A DNA stretch of 64,000 bases from Actinocatenispora thailandica (lineage in GTDB: Bacteria > Actinomycetota > Actinomycetes > Mycobacteriales > Micromonosporaceae), in assembly GCF_016865425.1 (NCBI RefSeq), contig NZ_AP023355.1:6012198-6076197 (forward strand). Direction: 5' to 3'. Below the pieces are notes generated by a model. That model did no database searches. It saw only the letters and a list, made by a program, of their open reading frames with translations, and was not told where the DNA came from. Within the stretch, counting starts at the first letter, position 1. Each line of letters begins with the position of its first letter. The translations under genes were made by a program, and so were the position numbers. Shown here one piece after another: positions 17,223 through 25,480 of this stretch.

Positions 17223-17825
17223 TCAGCGCGGGCGGACCGGGGCCGCGGTCAGCGCCGTGGCGCCGGTGCCACCGGCGCGGAGGGCGGCAGCACCCAGCGG
17301 GTCGTCCCGTCGGACCCCGCCGAGACCGGCCTGCTCCCGGGCGATCTTGTCCTGCAGCCGCAGGATGCCGTGCAGCAGCGCCTCGGGCCGCGGCGGGCAG
17401 CCCGGCACGTACACGTCGACGGGGATGATCTGGTCGACGCCCTTGGTGACCGAGTAGGAGTCCCAGTACGGCCCGCCGGAGTTGCTGCAGGCGCCGAACG
17501 AGATGACGTACTTCGGTTCGGCCATCTGGTCGTACAGCCGCTTGATCGCCGGCGCCATCTTGTCGGTGACGGTGCCGGAGACGACCATCAGATCGGCCTG
17601 CCGCGGGCCGTGCGCGAACGGGATGACGCCGAGCCGGATGAAGTCGTGCCGGCCCATCGACGCGGCGATGAACTCGATCGCGCAGCAGGCGAGGCCGAAG
17701 TTGAAGACCCAGAGCGAGTAGCGCCGGCCCCAGTTGAGCACGAACCGGATCGGCGCACCGAGCACCGCGGGCAGCCCGCCGCGCTCTCGCGGCCGCGGCT
17801 CCGGCAACGCGACAGGTCCGGTCAT
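17223..17825 (-). CDS. nuoB: NADH-quinone oxidoreductase subunit B, second copy (nuoB2)
   Basis: Carries the terminal [4Fe-4S] cluster N2 next to the quinone site. All four ligands are present counting from the ATG at 17825 ([17 protein letters not shown]): Cys47-Cys48 in GLACCAIEF, Cys113 in GACSNSGG and Cys143 in PGCPPRPE. 200 residues. The start was chosen over upstream in-frame codons because a GAGGGGG ribosome binding site lies just before it. It differs from the canonical copy at the first cluster neighbours ([15 protein letters not shown] instead of [15 protein letters not shown]), so it is a diverged paralog rather than a recent duplicate. Confidence 0.93.
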   Translation of the reverse strand: MTGPVALPEPRPRERGGLPAVLGAPIRFVLNWGRRYSLWVFNFGLACCAIEFIAASMGRHDFIRLGVIPFAHGPRQADLMVVSGTVTDKMAPAIKRLYDQMAEPKYVISFGACSNSGGPYWDSYSVTKGVDQIIPVDVYVPGCPPRPEALLHGILRLQDKIAREQAGLGGVRRDDPLGAAALRAGGTGATALTAAPVRPR

Positions 17826-17924
17826 CGCGGGCACCCCCTCAGCACCAGTCTCGCAAGCCGGCGCCGGCACGCCCGGCCCGGTGGGCCGGCACCGCCGCGC
17901 CCGGCCGGCCGCCGGCGCACCGGG

Positions 17925-18296
17925 TCAGGTCCATCGCAGCACGCCCTTGCGCGCCGCGTACAGCAGGCCGAGCAGCAGGACCGCGACGAACACCGCCATC
18001 TCGATCAGCGTGTTGCGCCCGAACCCGGGCCGGGCGAACACCACCGCCCAGGGGAACAGGAAAACGCTCTCCACCGCGAACAGCACGTAGAGGTAGGCGT
18101 AGACGTAGTAGCGGATCTCGGCCTGCGCCCAGTTGCCGCCGACCGGATCGACGCCCGACTCGTACGTGGCGAGTTTGCCCGGGTTCGGCCGGTGTGGCCG
18201 CAGCGTCCGGTTCACCACGAACGCCGCGCCGAACAGCACCACCGCGAGCAGCAGCACGATCCCGAGCGTCAGGTACGAGCCGAGATAGCCAGACAC
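17925..18296 (-). CDS. nuoA: NADH-quinone oxidoreductase subunit A, second copy (nuoA2)
   Basis: Small membrane subunit at the junction of the two arms of complex I, 123 residues, three helices. Typical features: ATYESGVDPVGGNWAQ (the conserved YECG-like loop, here with Ser in place of Cys), the acidic/aromatic segment IRYYVYAYLYVLFAVESVFLFPWAV, and a third helix ending in KGVLRW. First gene of the second nuo set. The 99-bp gap to nuoB2 is larger than usual for this operon type. Confidence 0.93.
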   Translation of the reverse strand: MSGYLGSYLTLGIVLLLAVVLFGAAFVVNRTLRPHRPNPGKLATYESGVDPVGGNWAQAEIRYYVYAYLYVLFAVESVFLFPWAVVFARPGFGRNTLIEMAVFVAVLLLGLLYAARKGVLRWT

Positions 18297-18510
18297 GCCA
18301 CAGAGGGTACGGGCAGATCACCGTTTCGGGCGACTCCGCGCCGGGTTCGGTGGCCGGCGAGTGGCACCATGGGGCCGTGCTGACGGCCCCGTTCCCCGCT
18401 CTTGCGGCCCCCGCCGACCCGGCGTGGGTCGGCACCAGCACGTGGCCCGCCCCAGCACCACTCGCGCCCCGGCCGCCCAGGAGCAGTCCCGCCGCGCACC
18501 GGAGCTGATG

Positions 18511-18753
18511 ATGACCACAAGGCCAGACGACACGGGGATGCCCGGCAAGGTCCCGGCCACCGACGACGGTCCACGGTTCGAGAACCCGGACCGCGACCGC
18601 ACCGGCGAGCCCGGTGGGATGGACGACGAGCGGCACCGCCGGGTGCGCCGCCGGCAGATGATCGGCGCGATCCTGGCGATCCTAGCAATCATCGTTTTTG
18701 CCCTCATCCAGGGGTTTCTGGGCGCTCCGAGCAAGATCCCCGGCACGCACTGA
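18511..18753 (+). CDS. Small tail-anchored membrane protein, hypothetical
   Basis: 80 residues. A polar, charged N-terminal half (MTTRPDDTGMPGKVPATDDG and onward, ending DDERHRRVRRRQ) is followed by one helix MIGAILAILAIIVFALIQGFLG and a short end, so it is probably inserted N-in/C-out. The start at 18511 is preferred because a CGGAG ribosome binding site lies 6 bp upstream. An adjacent ATG at 18508 is possible. Divergent from nuoA2. No family recognised and no link to the neighbours is evident. Confidence 0.6.
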   Translation: MTTRPDDTGMPGKVPATDDGPRFENPDRDRTGEPGGMDDERHRRVRRRQMIGAILAILAIIVFALIQGFLGAPSKIPGTH

Positions 18754-18852
18754 CCCTCGCCGCCCGCGATCAGTCGTCCCGGACGATTCGCCCCCGGTGC
18801 GCACCCAGCTGGCCAGCCCGCCGTCGATGCGCCGGATCGACCACCCGGCGCC

Positions 18853-18900
18853 GGTTCGAGCGGGCCGGTTCGAGCGGGCCGGTTCGAGCGGGCCGGTTCA
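18853..18900. repeat. 14-bp tandem repeat at the 3' end of the molybdoenzyme gene
   Basis: Three exact copies of GGTTCGAGCGGGCC (18853-18866, 18867-18880, 18881-18894) plus a partial fourth that touches the stop codon of the gene at 18898. The number of units looks likely to vary between strains. Confidence 0.85.
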
Positions 18901-20409
18901 GTGGATGGTGACCCCGACCTGGTGCCAGCCGGTGGCGCCGTTCGGCGCCTCGCCGAGCACGTCGGCGGTCTGCCGGTAGCCGGACCGGTCGGTGGCGCGG
19001 ACCCGCAGCACGTGCCGGCCCGGCGACGCGTCCCACCCGTACACCCACTGCCGCCAGGTGTCCGCGGTCGGTTCGGCGCCGAGCGTCGCGTCGTGCCAGC
19101 CGCCGTCGTCGACCTGCACCTCGACCCGGGCGATGCCGGTGTGCTGGGCCCAGGCGACGCCGGCCACCTGCACCCGGCCGGCCGACCTGCTCGTACCGTC
19201 GCGCGGGGTGTCGATGCGCGACTCGGTCTTGACCGGTGCGCGGGCGGAGTAGCCGCGCGGCACCCAGTAGGCGTCGTAGTCGGCGAACGTGGTCAGCTCC
19301 AGGTCGACCAGCCACTTGCAGGCCGACACGTACCCGTACAGGCCGGGCACCACCATCCGCACCGGGAACCCGTGCTTGACCGGCAGCGGCTCGCCGTTCA
19401 TCGCGACCGCGAGCAGCGCGTCCCGGCCGTCCAGCACCGTGGCGGTCGGGGTACCGATCGTCATGCCGTCCACCGAGCGGCTCACCACCTGGTCGGCGCC
19501 GTCGTCGACGCCCGCCTCCCGCAGCAGGTCGGCGAGCCGGACACCGACCCAGCGGGCGTTGCCGATGTACCCGCCGCCGACCGGGTTGGACACGCAGCAC
19601 AGCGTGATGTCCCGCTCGATGAGTGGCCTCTCCAGCAGCTGCCGGTACGTCAGGGTCAGCGGATGCGCCACCCGGCCGTGGATGCGCAGCCGCCAGTCCT
19701 CCGCGGTCAGCTGCGGGATCGTCAGCGCGGTGTCGATCCGGTAGAACGTCGCGTTGCTGGTACGCCAGCGCGCCAGCCCCGGCACGTCCAGCTCGGCGCC
19801 GGCCGGTACCGGCGGGGCCGGGCTCGCCGGCCGCGGGATCGTGACGTCCGCCCGGGACCGGGCCGCCGCGAACCGGCTGTGCTGCAACGCACGTCCGACG
19901 TAGCCCAGGCCGGCCGCCGCGGCCACCGACCCGCCGGCGAGCCACAGGAACCGGCGCCGCTCGTACCCGGCCGGGCTCATCGGCGCCGGTGGCCGGAGCA
20001 GGAGCAGCAGCACCCCGACGCCGACCGCGCCGGCCAGCACCGACGGCAACGGATCCAGCATCCCGGCATCCGGCCTGGTCATCGCGGCGACGACGCCGAG
20101 CGCGCCGAACCCGGCGACGCACAGTGCGCCGACCCGGCGGTACCGGCCGGCGAGCACGCCGACACCGGCCGCGGCCAGCGCGAGTACCAGGTAGATGCCG
20201 ACCAGCAGCGCGGTCTTGTCGCTGGTGCCGAAGGTGCCGATCGCGAAGTCCTTCACCGCGGCCGGGGTGAGCTGGATCGCGGCGGCACCGATCGCGGCGA
20301 CCGGCGCCGACTCGGGGCGGACGAATGCGGCCGCGAGTTCGGCGACGCCGACCGCCGCCGCCGCGGCGGCGATCCCGGCGCCGGCCCCCCGGACGTACCG
20401 ATGCGTCAT
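18898..20409 (-). CDS. Membrane-anchored sulfite-oxidase-family molybdopterin oxidoreductase
   Basis: 503 residues from the ATG at 20409. The N-terminal ~180 residues hold four hydrophobic helices and a fifth after an RRR pair (ERRRFLWLAGGSVAAAAGL). The oxidoreductase molybdopterin-binding domain (about 215-400) follows, with the molybdenum-ligand cysteine in RDITLCCVSNPVGG (Cys271 or 272), KHGFPVRMVVPGLYGYVSACKW and YWVPRGY. A C-terminal Ig-like Mo-co dimerisation domain (about 405-500) ends the protein. The catalytic domain would face outward. The family oxidises sulfite or reduces oxidised methionine/S-oxides; which applies here is not clear. Divergent from korA. Confidence 0.88.
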   Translation of the reverse strand: MTHRYVRGAGAGIAAAAAAVGVAELAAAFVRPESAPVAAIGAAAIQLTPAAVKDFAIGTFGTSDKTALLVGIYLVLALAAAGVGVLAGRYRRVGALCVAGFGALGVVAAMTRPDAGMLDPLPSVLAGAVGVGVLLLLLRPPAPMSPAGYERRRFLWLAGGSVAAAAGLGYVGRALQHSRFAAARSRADVTIPRPASPAPPVPAGAELDVPGLARWRTSNATFYRIDTALTIPQLTAEDWRLRIHGRVAHPLTLTYRQLLERPLIERDITLCCVSNPVGGGYIGNARWVGVRLADLLREAGVDDGADQVVSRSVDGMTIGTPTATVLDGRDALLAVAMNGEPLPVKHGFPVRMVVPGLYGYVSACKWLVDLELTTFADYDAYWVPRGYSARAPVKTESRIDTPRDGTSRSAGRVQVAGVAWAQHTGIARVEVQVDDGGWHDATLGAEPTADTWRQWVYGWDASPGRHVLRVRATDRSGYRQTADVLGEAPNGATGWHQVGVTIH

Positions 20410-20525
20410 GCCTCCAGCATTGCCCCGTCCGCGCCGGCCGGACGGCCCGAGAAGATGACGATTCGCTGACGTACCGCCCCGTCGCACCGGGGTTAGTGGG
20501 ATATCCAGTACGTGACCACCGCGAT

Positions 20526-20554
20526 AGGACACCCTTACCGCTCCGACGTAGCAT
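20526..20554 (+). promoter_or_regulatory. Candidate korAB promoter
   Basis: AGGACA (20526-20531), then 17 bp, then TAGCAT (20549-20554), about 100 bp before the korA GTG. The -10 fits TANNNT and the -35 matches four of six positions. It lies in the divergent region shared with the molybdoenzyme gene. Confidence 0.4.
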
Positions 20555-20653
20555 CAGCGGTAGAGGCGCCGTGAGGGTCTCAGGAAGAGGAACGGGCCGT
20601 CCTCCCACCGAAACGCGGATCCCCGGCCCGGCCGAGATGGAGGTAACCCGCCC

Positions 20654-22516
20654 GTGGCCAAGCAGGTCCGACAACTGGATCGGGTGGTCATCCGGTTCGC
20701 CGGCGACTCCGGCGACGGTATGCAGCTGACCGGGGACCGGTTCACCGCCGAGTCCGCGCAGCTGGGCAACGACCTCTCCACGTTGCCCAACTTCCCCGCC
20801 GAGATCCGCGCCCCCGCCGGCACCCTGCCCGGTGTGTCCAGCTTCCAGCTGCATTTCGCCGACTACGACATCCTCACCCCCGGCGACGCGCCGAACGTGC
20901 TGGTGGCGATGAACCCGGCCGCCCTCAAGGCGAACCTGCCGGACGTGCCGCGGGCGGCGGAGATCATCGTCAACACCGACGAGTTCACCAAGCGCAACCT
21001 GGCCAAGGTCGGCTACGACGTGAACCCGCTGGAGGACGGCACCCTCGACGCGTACGCGGTGCACGAGGTGCCGCTCACCTCGCTGACCGTGAAGGCGCTG
21101 GAGGCCTTCGACATCTCCAAGAAGGACGCCGAGCGGTCCAAGAACATGTTCGCGCTCGGCCTGCTGTCCTGGATGTACAACCGGTCGGTCGAGGGCACCG
21201 AGACGTTCCTGCGGAAGAAGTTCGCGGACCGGCCGGAGCTGGTCGAGGCGAACGTGACCGCGTTGAAGGCCGGCTGGAACTACGGCGAGACCACCGAGGA
21301 CTTCGCGGTGCGGTACGAGGTGAAGCCGGCGAAGCTGCCGGCCGGCACCTACCGCAACATCACCGGCAACACCGCCCTGGCGTACGGCCTGATCGCCGCC
21401 AGCGTGCGGGCCGGCCTGCCGCTGTTCCTCGGCGCGTACCCGATCACGCCGGCCTCCGACGTGCTGCACGAGCTGAGCAAGCACAAGAAGTTCGGCGTGC
21501 TGACGTTCCAGGCCGAGGACGAGATCGCCGCCGTCGCCGCCGCGCTCGGCGCGTCGTACGGCGGGGCGCTGGGCGTCACCTCGACCTCCGGCCCCGGCGT
21601 CGCGCTCAAGGGCGAGACGATCGGCCTCGCTGTGATGCAGGAGCTGCCGCTGGTGATCTGCGACATCCAGCGCGCCGGCCCGTCCACCGGGATGCCGACC
21701 AAGACCGAGCAGGCCGACCTGAACATGGCGCTGTACGGTCGGCACGGCGAGTCGCCGGCCGCGGTGATCGCGGCGAGTTCCCCGTCCGACTGCTTCTACG
21801 CGGCGCTCGAAGCGGTCCGCATCGCGGTCACCTACCGGGTGCCGGTGCTGCTGCTGTCCGACGGCTACCTGGCGAACGGGTCGGAGCCGTGGCGGCTGCC
21901 GAAGGTGGCCGAGCTGCCGGAGATCACCGTCGACTTCGCCACCGCGCACAACCACGAGAACCCGGACGGCAGTACCGAGTTCTGGCCGTACCTGCGGGAT
22001 CCCGAGACGCTCGCCCGACCGTGGGCGATCCCCGGTACACCCGGGCTGGAGCACCGCATCGGCGGCATCGAGAAGGCCGACGGCACCGGCAACATCTCGT
22101 ACGACCCGGCCAACCACGACACGATGGTGCGGCTGCGGCAGGCGAAGGTCGACGCGATCGCCCGGGACATCCCGGACCTGGTCGCCGACGACCCGTCGGG
22201 TGAGGCCCGGGTGCTGGTGCTGGGCTGGGGCTCCACGTACGGGCCGATCGGCGCCGCGGTGCGCCGCATCCGGGACAACGGCCACCCCATCGCGCAGGCG
22301 CACCTGCGGCACCTGAACCCGTTGCCGGCGAACACCGAGGCGCTGCTGCGCAGCTACGACAAGGTCGTGGTGCCGGAGATGAACCTGGGCCAGCTGGCAC
22401 AGCTGCTGCGGGCCAAGTTCCTGATCGACGTGATCGGCTACGACAAGGTGCGCGGGCTGCCGTTCACCGCGGGTGAGCTGGAGTCGGCGCTTGAGGAGAT
22501 CGTGAAGAATGTCTGA
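20654..22516 (+). CDS. korA: 2-oxoacid:ferredoxin oxidoreductase, fused gamma-alpha subunit
   Basis: Larger subunit of 2-oxoglutarate (2-oxoacid):ferredoxin oxidoreductase, which makes acyl-CoA and reduced ferredoxin; cytosolic. 620 residues with a GTG start after GATGGAGGTAA. The N-terminal gamma domain (1-190) shows VVIRFAGDSGDGMQLTGDRF. The alpha/pyrimidine-binding domain starts about 215 with GNTALAYGLIAASVRAGLPL, YPITPASDVLHEL, FQAEDEIAAVAAALGASYGG and TSGPGVALKGE. It overlaps korB by 8 bp, so the two are coupled. In actinobacteria this enzyme works in the TCA cycle. Here its ferredoxin could feed the EFG-less complex I set to its left (inference). Confidence 0.93.
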   Translation: MAKQVRQLDRVVIRFAGDSGDGMQLTGDRFTAESAQLGNDLSTLPNFPAEIRAPAGTLPGVSSFQLHFADYDILTPGDAPNVLVAMNPAALKANLPDVPRAAEIIVNTDEFTKRNLAKVGYDVNPLEDGTLDAYAVHEVPLTSLTVKALEAFDISKKDAERSKNMFALGLLSWMYNRSVEGTETFLRKKFADRPELVEANVTALKAGWNYGETTEDFAVRYEVKPAKLPAGTYRNITGNTALAYGLIAASVRAGLPLFLGAYPITPASDVLHELSKHKKFGVLTFQAEDEIAAVAAALGASYGGALGVTSTSGPGVALKGETIGLAVMQELPLVICDIQRAGPSTGMPTKTEQADLNMALYGRHGESPAAVIAASSPSDCFYAALEAVRIAVTYRVPVLLLSDGYLANGSEPWRLPKVAELPEITVDFATAHNHENPDGSTEFWPYLRDPETLARPWAIPGTPGLEHRIGGIEKADGTGNISYDPANHDTMVRLRQAKVDAIARDIPDLVADDPSGEARVLVLGWGSTYGPIGAAVRRIRDNGHPIAQAHLRHLNPLPANTEALLRSYDKVVVPEMNLGQLAQLLRAKFLIDVIGYDKVRGLPFTAGELESALEEIVKNV

Positions 22517-23573
22517 GCCCGTGTCCCCGAACGGCCGCCGCGCCCTGGACCTGGTGCCCAAGGCCGAGGGCAAGCAGACCATGAAGCAGTTCAAGAGCGA
22601 CCAGGAGGTGCGCTGGTGCCCGGGGTGCGGTGACTACGCGATCCTGGCCGCGTTCCAGAGCTTCCTGCCGACGCTCGGCATCAAGCAGGAGAACACCGTC
22701 GTCGTCTCCGGCATCGGCTGCTCGTCGCGCTTCCCGTACTACATGAACACCTACGGCATGCACTCCATCCACGGGCGCGCGCCGGCGATCGCGAGCGGCC
22801 TCGCGACCACCCGCCCGGACCTGTCGGTGTGGATGATCACCGGTGACGGCGACGCGCTGTCGATCGGCGGCAACCACCTGATCCACGCCCTGCGGCGCAA
22901 CGTCAACATCAAGATCCTGCTGTTCAACAACCGGATCTACGGTCTGACCAAGGGCCAGTACTCGCCGACCTCGGAGCTGGGCAAGGTCACCAAGTCGACG
23001 CCGGCCGGCTCGGCCGACGCGCCGTTCAACCCGGTGTCGCTGGCGCTCGGCGCCGAGGCCTCGTTCGTCGCCCGCACGCTCGACTCCGACCGCAAGCACC
23101 TGACCTCGGTGCTGAGCGCGGCGGCCGAGCACAACGGCAGCGCGTTCATCGAGATCTACCAGAACTGCCCGATCTTCAACGACGACGCGTTCGAGGTGCT
23201 GAAGAACCCGGAGACCCGGGACGAGGCGGTGGTACGGGTCGAGCACGGCCAGCCGATCACGTTCGGCCCGGACGGCGTGCACTGCGTGGTGCGCCGCGGC
23301 TTCGGCCTGGCGGTGGCGAAGACCGCGGAGGTCGATCCGGCCGACATCGTGGTGCACGACGCGCACGAGCCGGACCCGTCGTACGCGTTCGCGCTGTCCC
23401 GGCTGCCCGGCGAGGACCTGCTGCACACCCCGATGGGCGTGCTGCGGGACGTGCCGCGCCCGTCGTACGACGAGATCGTGCGCGGCCAGCTGGACGCGGC
23501 CCGTACCGGCCGGAGCCTGGACGACGAGCTCGACTCGCTGCTGTACTCCGGCGACACCTGGGCCATCGTCTGA
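22509..23573 (+). CDS. korB: 2-oxoacid:ferredoxin oxidoreductase, beta subunit
   Basis: Thiamine-diphosphate and [4Fe-4S]-binding subunit, 354 residues. Cluster ligands: Cys37 and Cys40 in WCPGCGDY, Cys71 in GIGCSSR, and probably a later Cys (Cys220 region, YQNCPIF). The ThDP motif is GDGDALSIGGNHLIHAL (112-128) to LLFNNRIYGLT (N140/N141). Together with korA it forms the CoA-dependent oxidative decarboxylase. The C-terminal ~60 residues (DPSYAFALSRLPGEDLLHTP) are the usual end of actinobacterial KorB. Transcription stops at the hairpin at 23590. Confidence 0.93.
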   Translation: MSEPVSPNGRRALDLVPKAEGKQTMKQFKSDQEVRWCPGCGDYAILAAFQSFLPTLGIKQENTVVVSGIGCSSRFPYYMNTYGMHSIHGRAPAIASGLATTRPDLSVWMITGDGDALSIGGNHLIHALRRNVNIKILLFNNRIYGLTKGQYSPTSELGKVTKSTPAGSADAPFNPVSLALGAEASFVARTLDSDRKHLTSVLSAAAEHNGSAFIEIYQNCPIFNDDAFEVLKNPETRDEAVVRVEHGQPITFGPDGVHCVVRRGFGLAVAKTAEVDPADIVVHDAHEPDPSYAFALSRLPGEDLLHTPMGVLRDVPRPSYDEIVRGQLDAARTGRSLDDELDSLLYSGDTWAIV

Positions 23574-23589
23574 CCCGACGGACCCGCGA

Positions 23590-23620
23590 CGGGCCGGTCA
23601 CCGCCACGGTGACCGGCCCG
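23590..23620 (+). terminator. Terminator of korAB
   Basis: Perfect 14-bp stem (23590-23603 and 23607-23620) with a 3-nt loop, 17 bp after the korB stop and followed by TTCCGTCT. Confidence 0.8.
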
Positions 23621-23740
23621 TTCCGTCTCCGCGCTCGCCACCGGCTCGCGCAACGGTGCCGGCCCGTTTTCGTGGCCGCTGCGCAGGCCATTCGTCGCCA
23701 CGCACGAAGGCGGGCCATTCGTCGCCGCGGACCCGGCGGG

Positions 23741-24094
23741 TCAGCGGAGGGCGACGTTGGTGACGCCCCAGACGTCGGCGATCCGGCCGTCGGCGACCCG
23801 GACCCACTCGGTCAGGTAGCCGTCGTCACCGGCGGCGGTTTCGACGCCGGTGACGGTGGCACGCAACGCCATCCGATCGCCGTCGACCATCGCGTCCACC
23901 AGCTCGACGTGGAAGTCCGGGCACCGCTCGATCATCGCCGACCAGGCGCGTTTCACCTGGTCGGGCCCGGTGATACCGACCCCGCGGAAGTCCGCCGCGA
24001 AGATCTCGTCCACTGCCGCCAGGTCGTGCTGGTTCGCCGCCGCGTACATCCGGCGGGCCAGCGCGATCATCTCGTCCCGGTCCATGTCGTCCAC
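23741..24094 (-). CDS. SnoaL-like / NTF2-fold protein
   Basis: 117 residues with the SnoaL-like polyketide-cyclase fold pattern: an N-terminal helix MIALARRMYAAANQHDLAAVDEIFAADFRG, the PDFHVELVDAMVDGDRMALRATVTG strand pair, and a final EWVRVADGRIADVWGVTN. Such proteins are small isomerases, cyclases or ligand-binding proteins; no substrate can be inferred. Either ATG at 24094 or 24085 could be used. It is divergent from the TetR gene at 24171, with two operator-like palindromes between, so it is the likely target of that repressor. Confidence 0.82.
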   Translation of the reverse strand: MDDMDRDEMIALARRMYAAANQHDLAAVDEIFAADFRGVGITGPDQVKRAWSAMIERCPDFHVELVDAMVDGDRMALRATVTGVETAAGDDGYLTEWVRVADGRIADVWGVTNVALR

Positions 24095-24099
24095 CTCTC

Positions 24100-24158
24100 A
24101 CCTACCGACCGTTCGGTAGGTCACCTACTGTGGACCACTTACCGAACGGTCGTCAAGT
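24100..24158. promoter_or_regulatory. Two TetR-type operators between divergent genes
   Basis: Two related 22-bp near-palindromes lie at 24100-24121 (ACCTACCGA...TCGGTAGGT) and 24137-24158 (ACTTACCGA...). Both are centred on ACCGAmCGkTCGGT-like cores and start 37 bp apart. They fill most of the 76-bp gap between the SnoaL-like gene and the tetR gene. Autoregulation plus repression of the divergent gene is the standard arrangement (inference). Confidence 0.7.
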
Positions 24159-24170
24159 AGGCTCGGTGGC

Positions 24171-24722
24171 ATGGCGGACGCGGCGCAGACCCGGCAGCGC
24201 ATCCTCGACATCGCGCTGGAACTGTTCACCGAGCGCGGTTTCGCCGGCACCTCGGTGGCCGACCTCGCCGGCCGGCTCGGCACCAGCAAGGCCGCCCTCT
24301 ACCACCACTTCCGGTCCAAGAACGAGATCCTCGCGGCGCTGCTCGAGGCGCCGACCCGGCGCTTCGACGAGCTGGTGGCGCAGGCATCCGAGCTGACCGA
24401 CGAGCAGCTGCTGGGCCGGGTCGTCGACCTGACCGCCGAACTGTTCGCGGTCGCCGGCGTGCTCGACGGCGACCCGTCGGTACAGGCGGCGCAGCGTGCG
24501 CAGCTGCTCGACCGGTCCCGGGACATCAACCAGGCGCTCACCGCGGCGCTGGTCGCACCGCCGGGCGACGCGGACGCGCGGCTGCGGGCCCACGCCGCGT
24601 ACGCCGCCGCCAAGCACGGCACCCTCGCCGCCGTCGCCGACCTCGGTACGACGGAGCTGCCCGCGACGAGCCGCACCGCCCTGGTGACCGCCGCCCTCCG
24701 CGCCCTGCACCCGGCCGGCTGA
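24171..24722 (+). CDS. TetR/AcrR-family transcriptional regulator
   Basis: 183 residues. The N-terminal helix-turn-helix is typical: TRQRILDIALELFTERGFAG, then TSVADLAGRLGTSKAALYHHF (about residues 7-55). The C-terminal ligand domain is variable. It controls, by position, the SnoaL-like gene through the two palindromes in the shared gap. Ligand unknown. Confidence 0.9.
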   Translation: MADAAQTRQRILDIALELFTERGFAGTSVADLAGRLGTSKAALYHHFRSKNEILAALLEAPTRRFDELVAQASELTDEQLLGRVVDLTAELFAVAGVLDGDPSVQAAQRAQLLDRSRDINQALTAALVAPPGDADARLRAHAAYAAAKHGTLAAVADLGTTELPATSRTALVTAALRALHPAG

Positions 24723-24758
24723 GCCGATCCGGCCGGCGCAGCTGCGGCGCGCGGCCGG

Positions 24759-25268
24759 TCAGGCCGGGGTCGAACGGGGAGCGCGGTCGAGCCGGCGGAT
24801 CATCGTGCGCTCGTACCGGACGCCGTTGCGGCCTGGTTCGGGGTTCGGGGCGACGTCGTGGAAGCCGTTGCGCGCGTAGAGGTTACCGGCGTGCGCGTTG
24901 CCCTGGGTCACGTTGAGCCGCAGGGTGTGCGCGCCGGTCGCCGCGGCGGCCGCGGCGACCTCGTCGATCAACCGGTCACCGACTCCGTGGCCGCGGGCGG
25001 CGGGGCGGACGTACATCGAGATCAGTTCGGCGACGTCGGGATCGTCGGTCGGGACACCGGTGGCGATGCCCGCCGGCGCGCCGTCCAGCAGGACCAGCAC
25101 GTTGTGGAAGCCGGGCCCGTCGAGCCGGTCGCGCCACCGCTGCTCGTCCGCATCGACCCAGTCGGCGTAGGTGGAGCCGTACGCGTACGGCGCCTCGCGC
25201 AGCGCGTCGAGCCGAACCTCCCGCCACAGCGCCCAGTCGTTCCCGGTCAGTACCCGTACGTCCAGCAC
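24759..25268 (-). CDS. GNAT-family N-acetyltransferase
   Basis: 169 residues from a GTG at 25268 (VLDVRVLTGNDWALWREVRL). Upstream in-frame codons encode low-complexity sequence. The acetyl-CoA motif is MYVRPAARGHGVGDRLIDEV (RxxGxG), with the following LRLNVTQGNAHAGNLYARNGF typical of motif B. Transfers an acetyl group from acetyl-CoA to an unknown amine. Overlapping or divergent small ORFs lie upstream. Confidence 0.87.
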   Translation of the reverse strand: MLDVRVLTGNDWALWREVRLDALREAPYAYGSTYADWVDADEQRWRDRLDGPGFHNVLVLLDGAPAGIATGVPTDDPDVAELISMYVRPAARGHGVGDRLIDEVAAAAAATGAHTLRLNVTQGNAHAGNLYARNGFHDVAPNPEPGRNGVRYERTMIRRLDRAPRSTPA

Positions 25269-25309
25269 CGGCTCATCGTGCCAACGCGGCGCCGCGCGGA
25301 CAACCGAGA

Positions 25310-25480
25310 TCACGAATGCACGAGGCCGCCCCGGTCCTGCTGGACCGGGGCGGCCTGGGTGGTCGGCATGGCGGTCGCCTCTCGGCGAGTGGCACAACGG
25401 GGCTCCAGCCACCCGAAGGTGCGGTATTCCGCGAAGGCAATAGGTGAGGCCCGGGGACTCGAATCACACCGACCGCTCAT
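25310..25480 (-). CDS. Possible 56-residue small protein
   Basis: ATG at 25480, TGA at 25310. Predicted sequence begins MSGRCDSSPRASPIAFAEYR, continues TFGWLEPRCATRREATAMPT and ends with QQDRGGLVHS. The second half has strongly GC-rich third positions and an internal ATG at 25369 after GAGAGGCG, so a 19-residue form is also possible. No family recognised. It lies upstream of the GNAT gene on the same strand and contains the hairpin at 25323-25356. An upstream leader peptide or a chance ORF are the alternatives. Confidence 0.3.
   Translation of the reverse strand: MSGRCDSSPRASPIAFAEYRTFGWLEPRCATRREATAMPTTQAAPVQQDRGGLVHS
25323..25356. other. 15-bp perfect hairpin upstream of the GNAT gene
   Basis: Stem 25323-25337 with 25342-25356, loop TGCT, no T-run on either side. 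It lies 55 bp upstream of the GNAT start and within the possible small ORF. It could be an attenuator or terminator on the minus strand, or a structure in the leader of the divergent holin-like gene. Confidence 0.5.

Noticed and set aside
18770-22594. 1274-residue minus-strand frame
   Set aside because: Shadow across korA and the molybdoenzyme gene; Arg/Gly/Val-rich, no motifs.
25380-25480. tRNA-like T-arm (GATTCGAGTC on the minus strand)
   Set aside because: No matching acceptor, D or anticodon stem could be formed around it.
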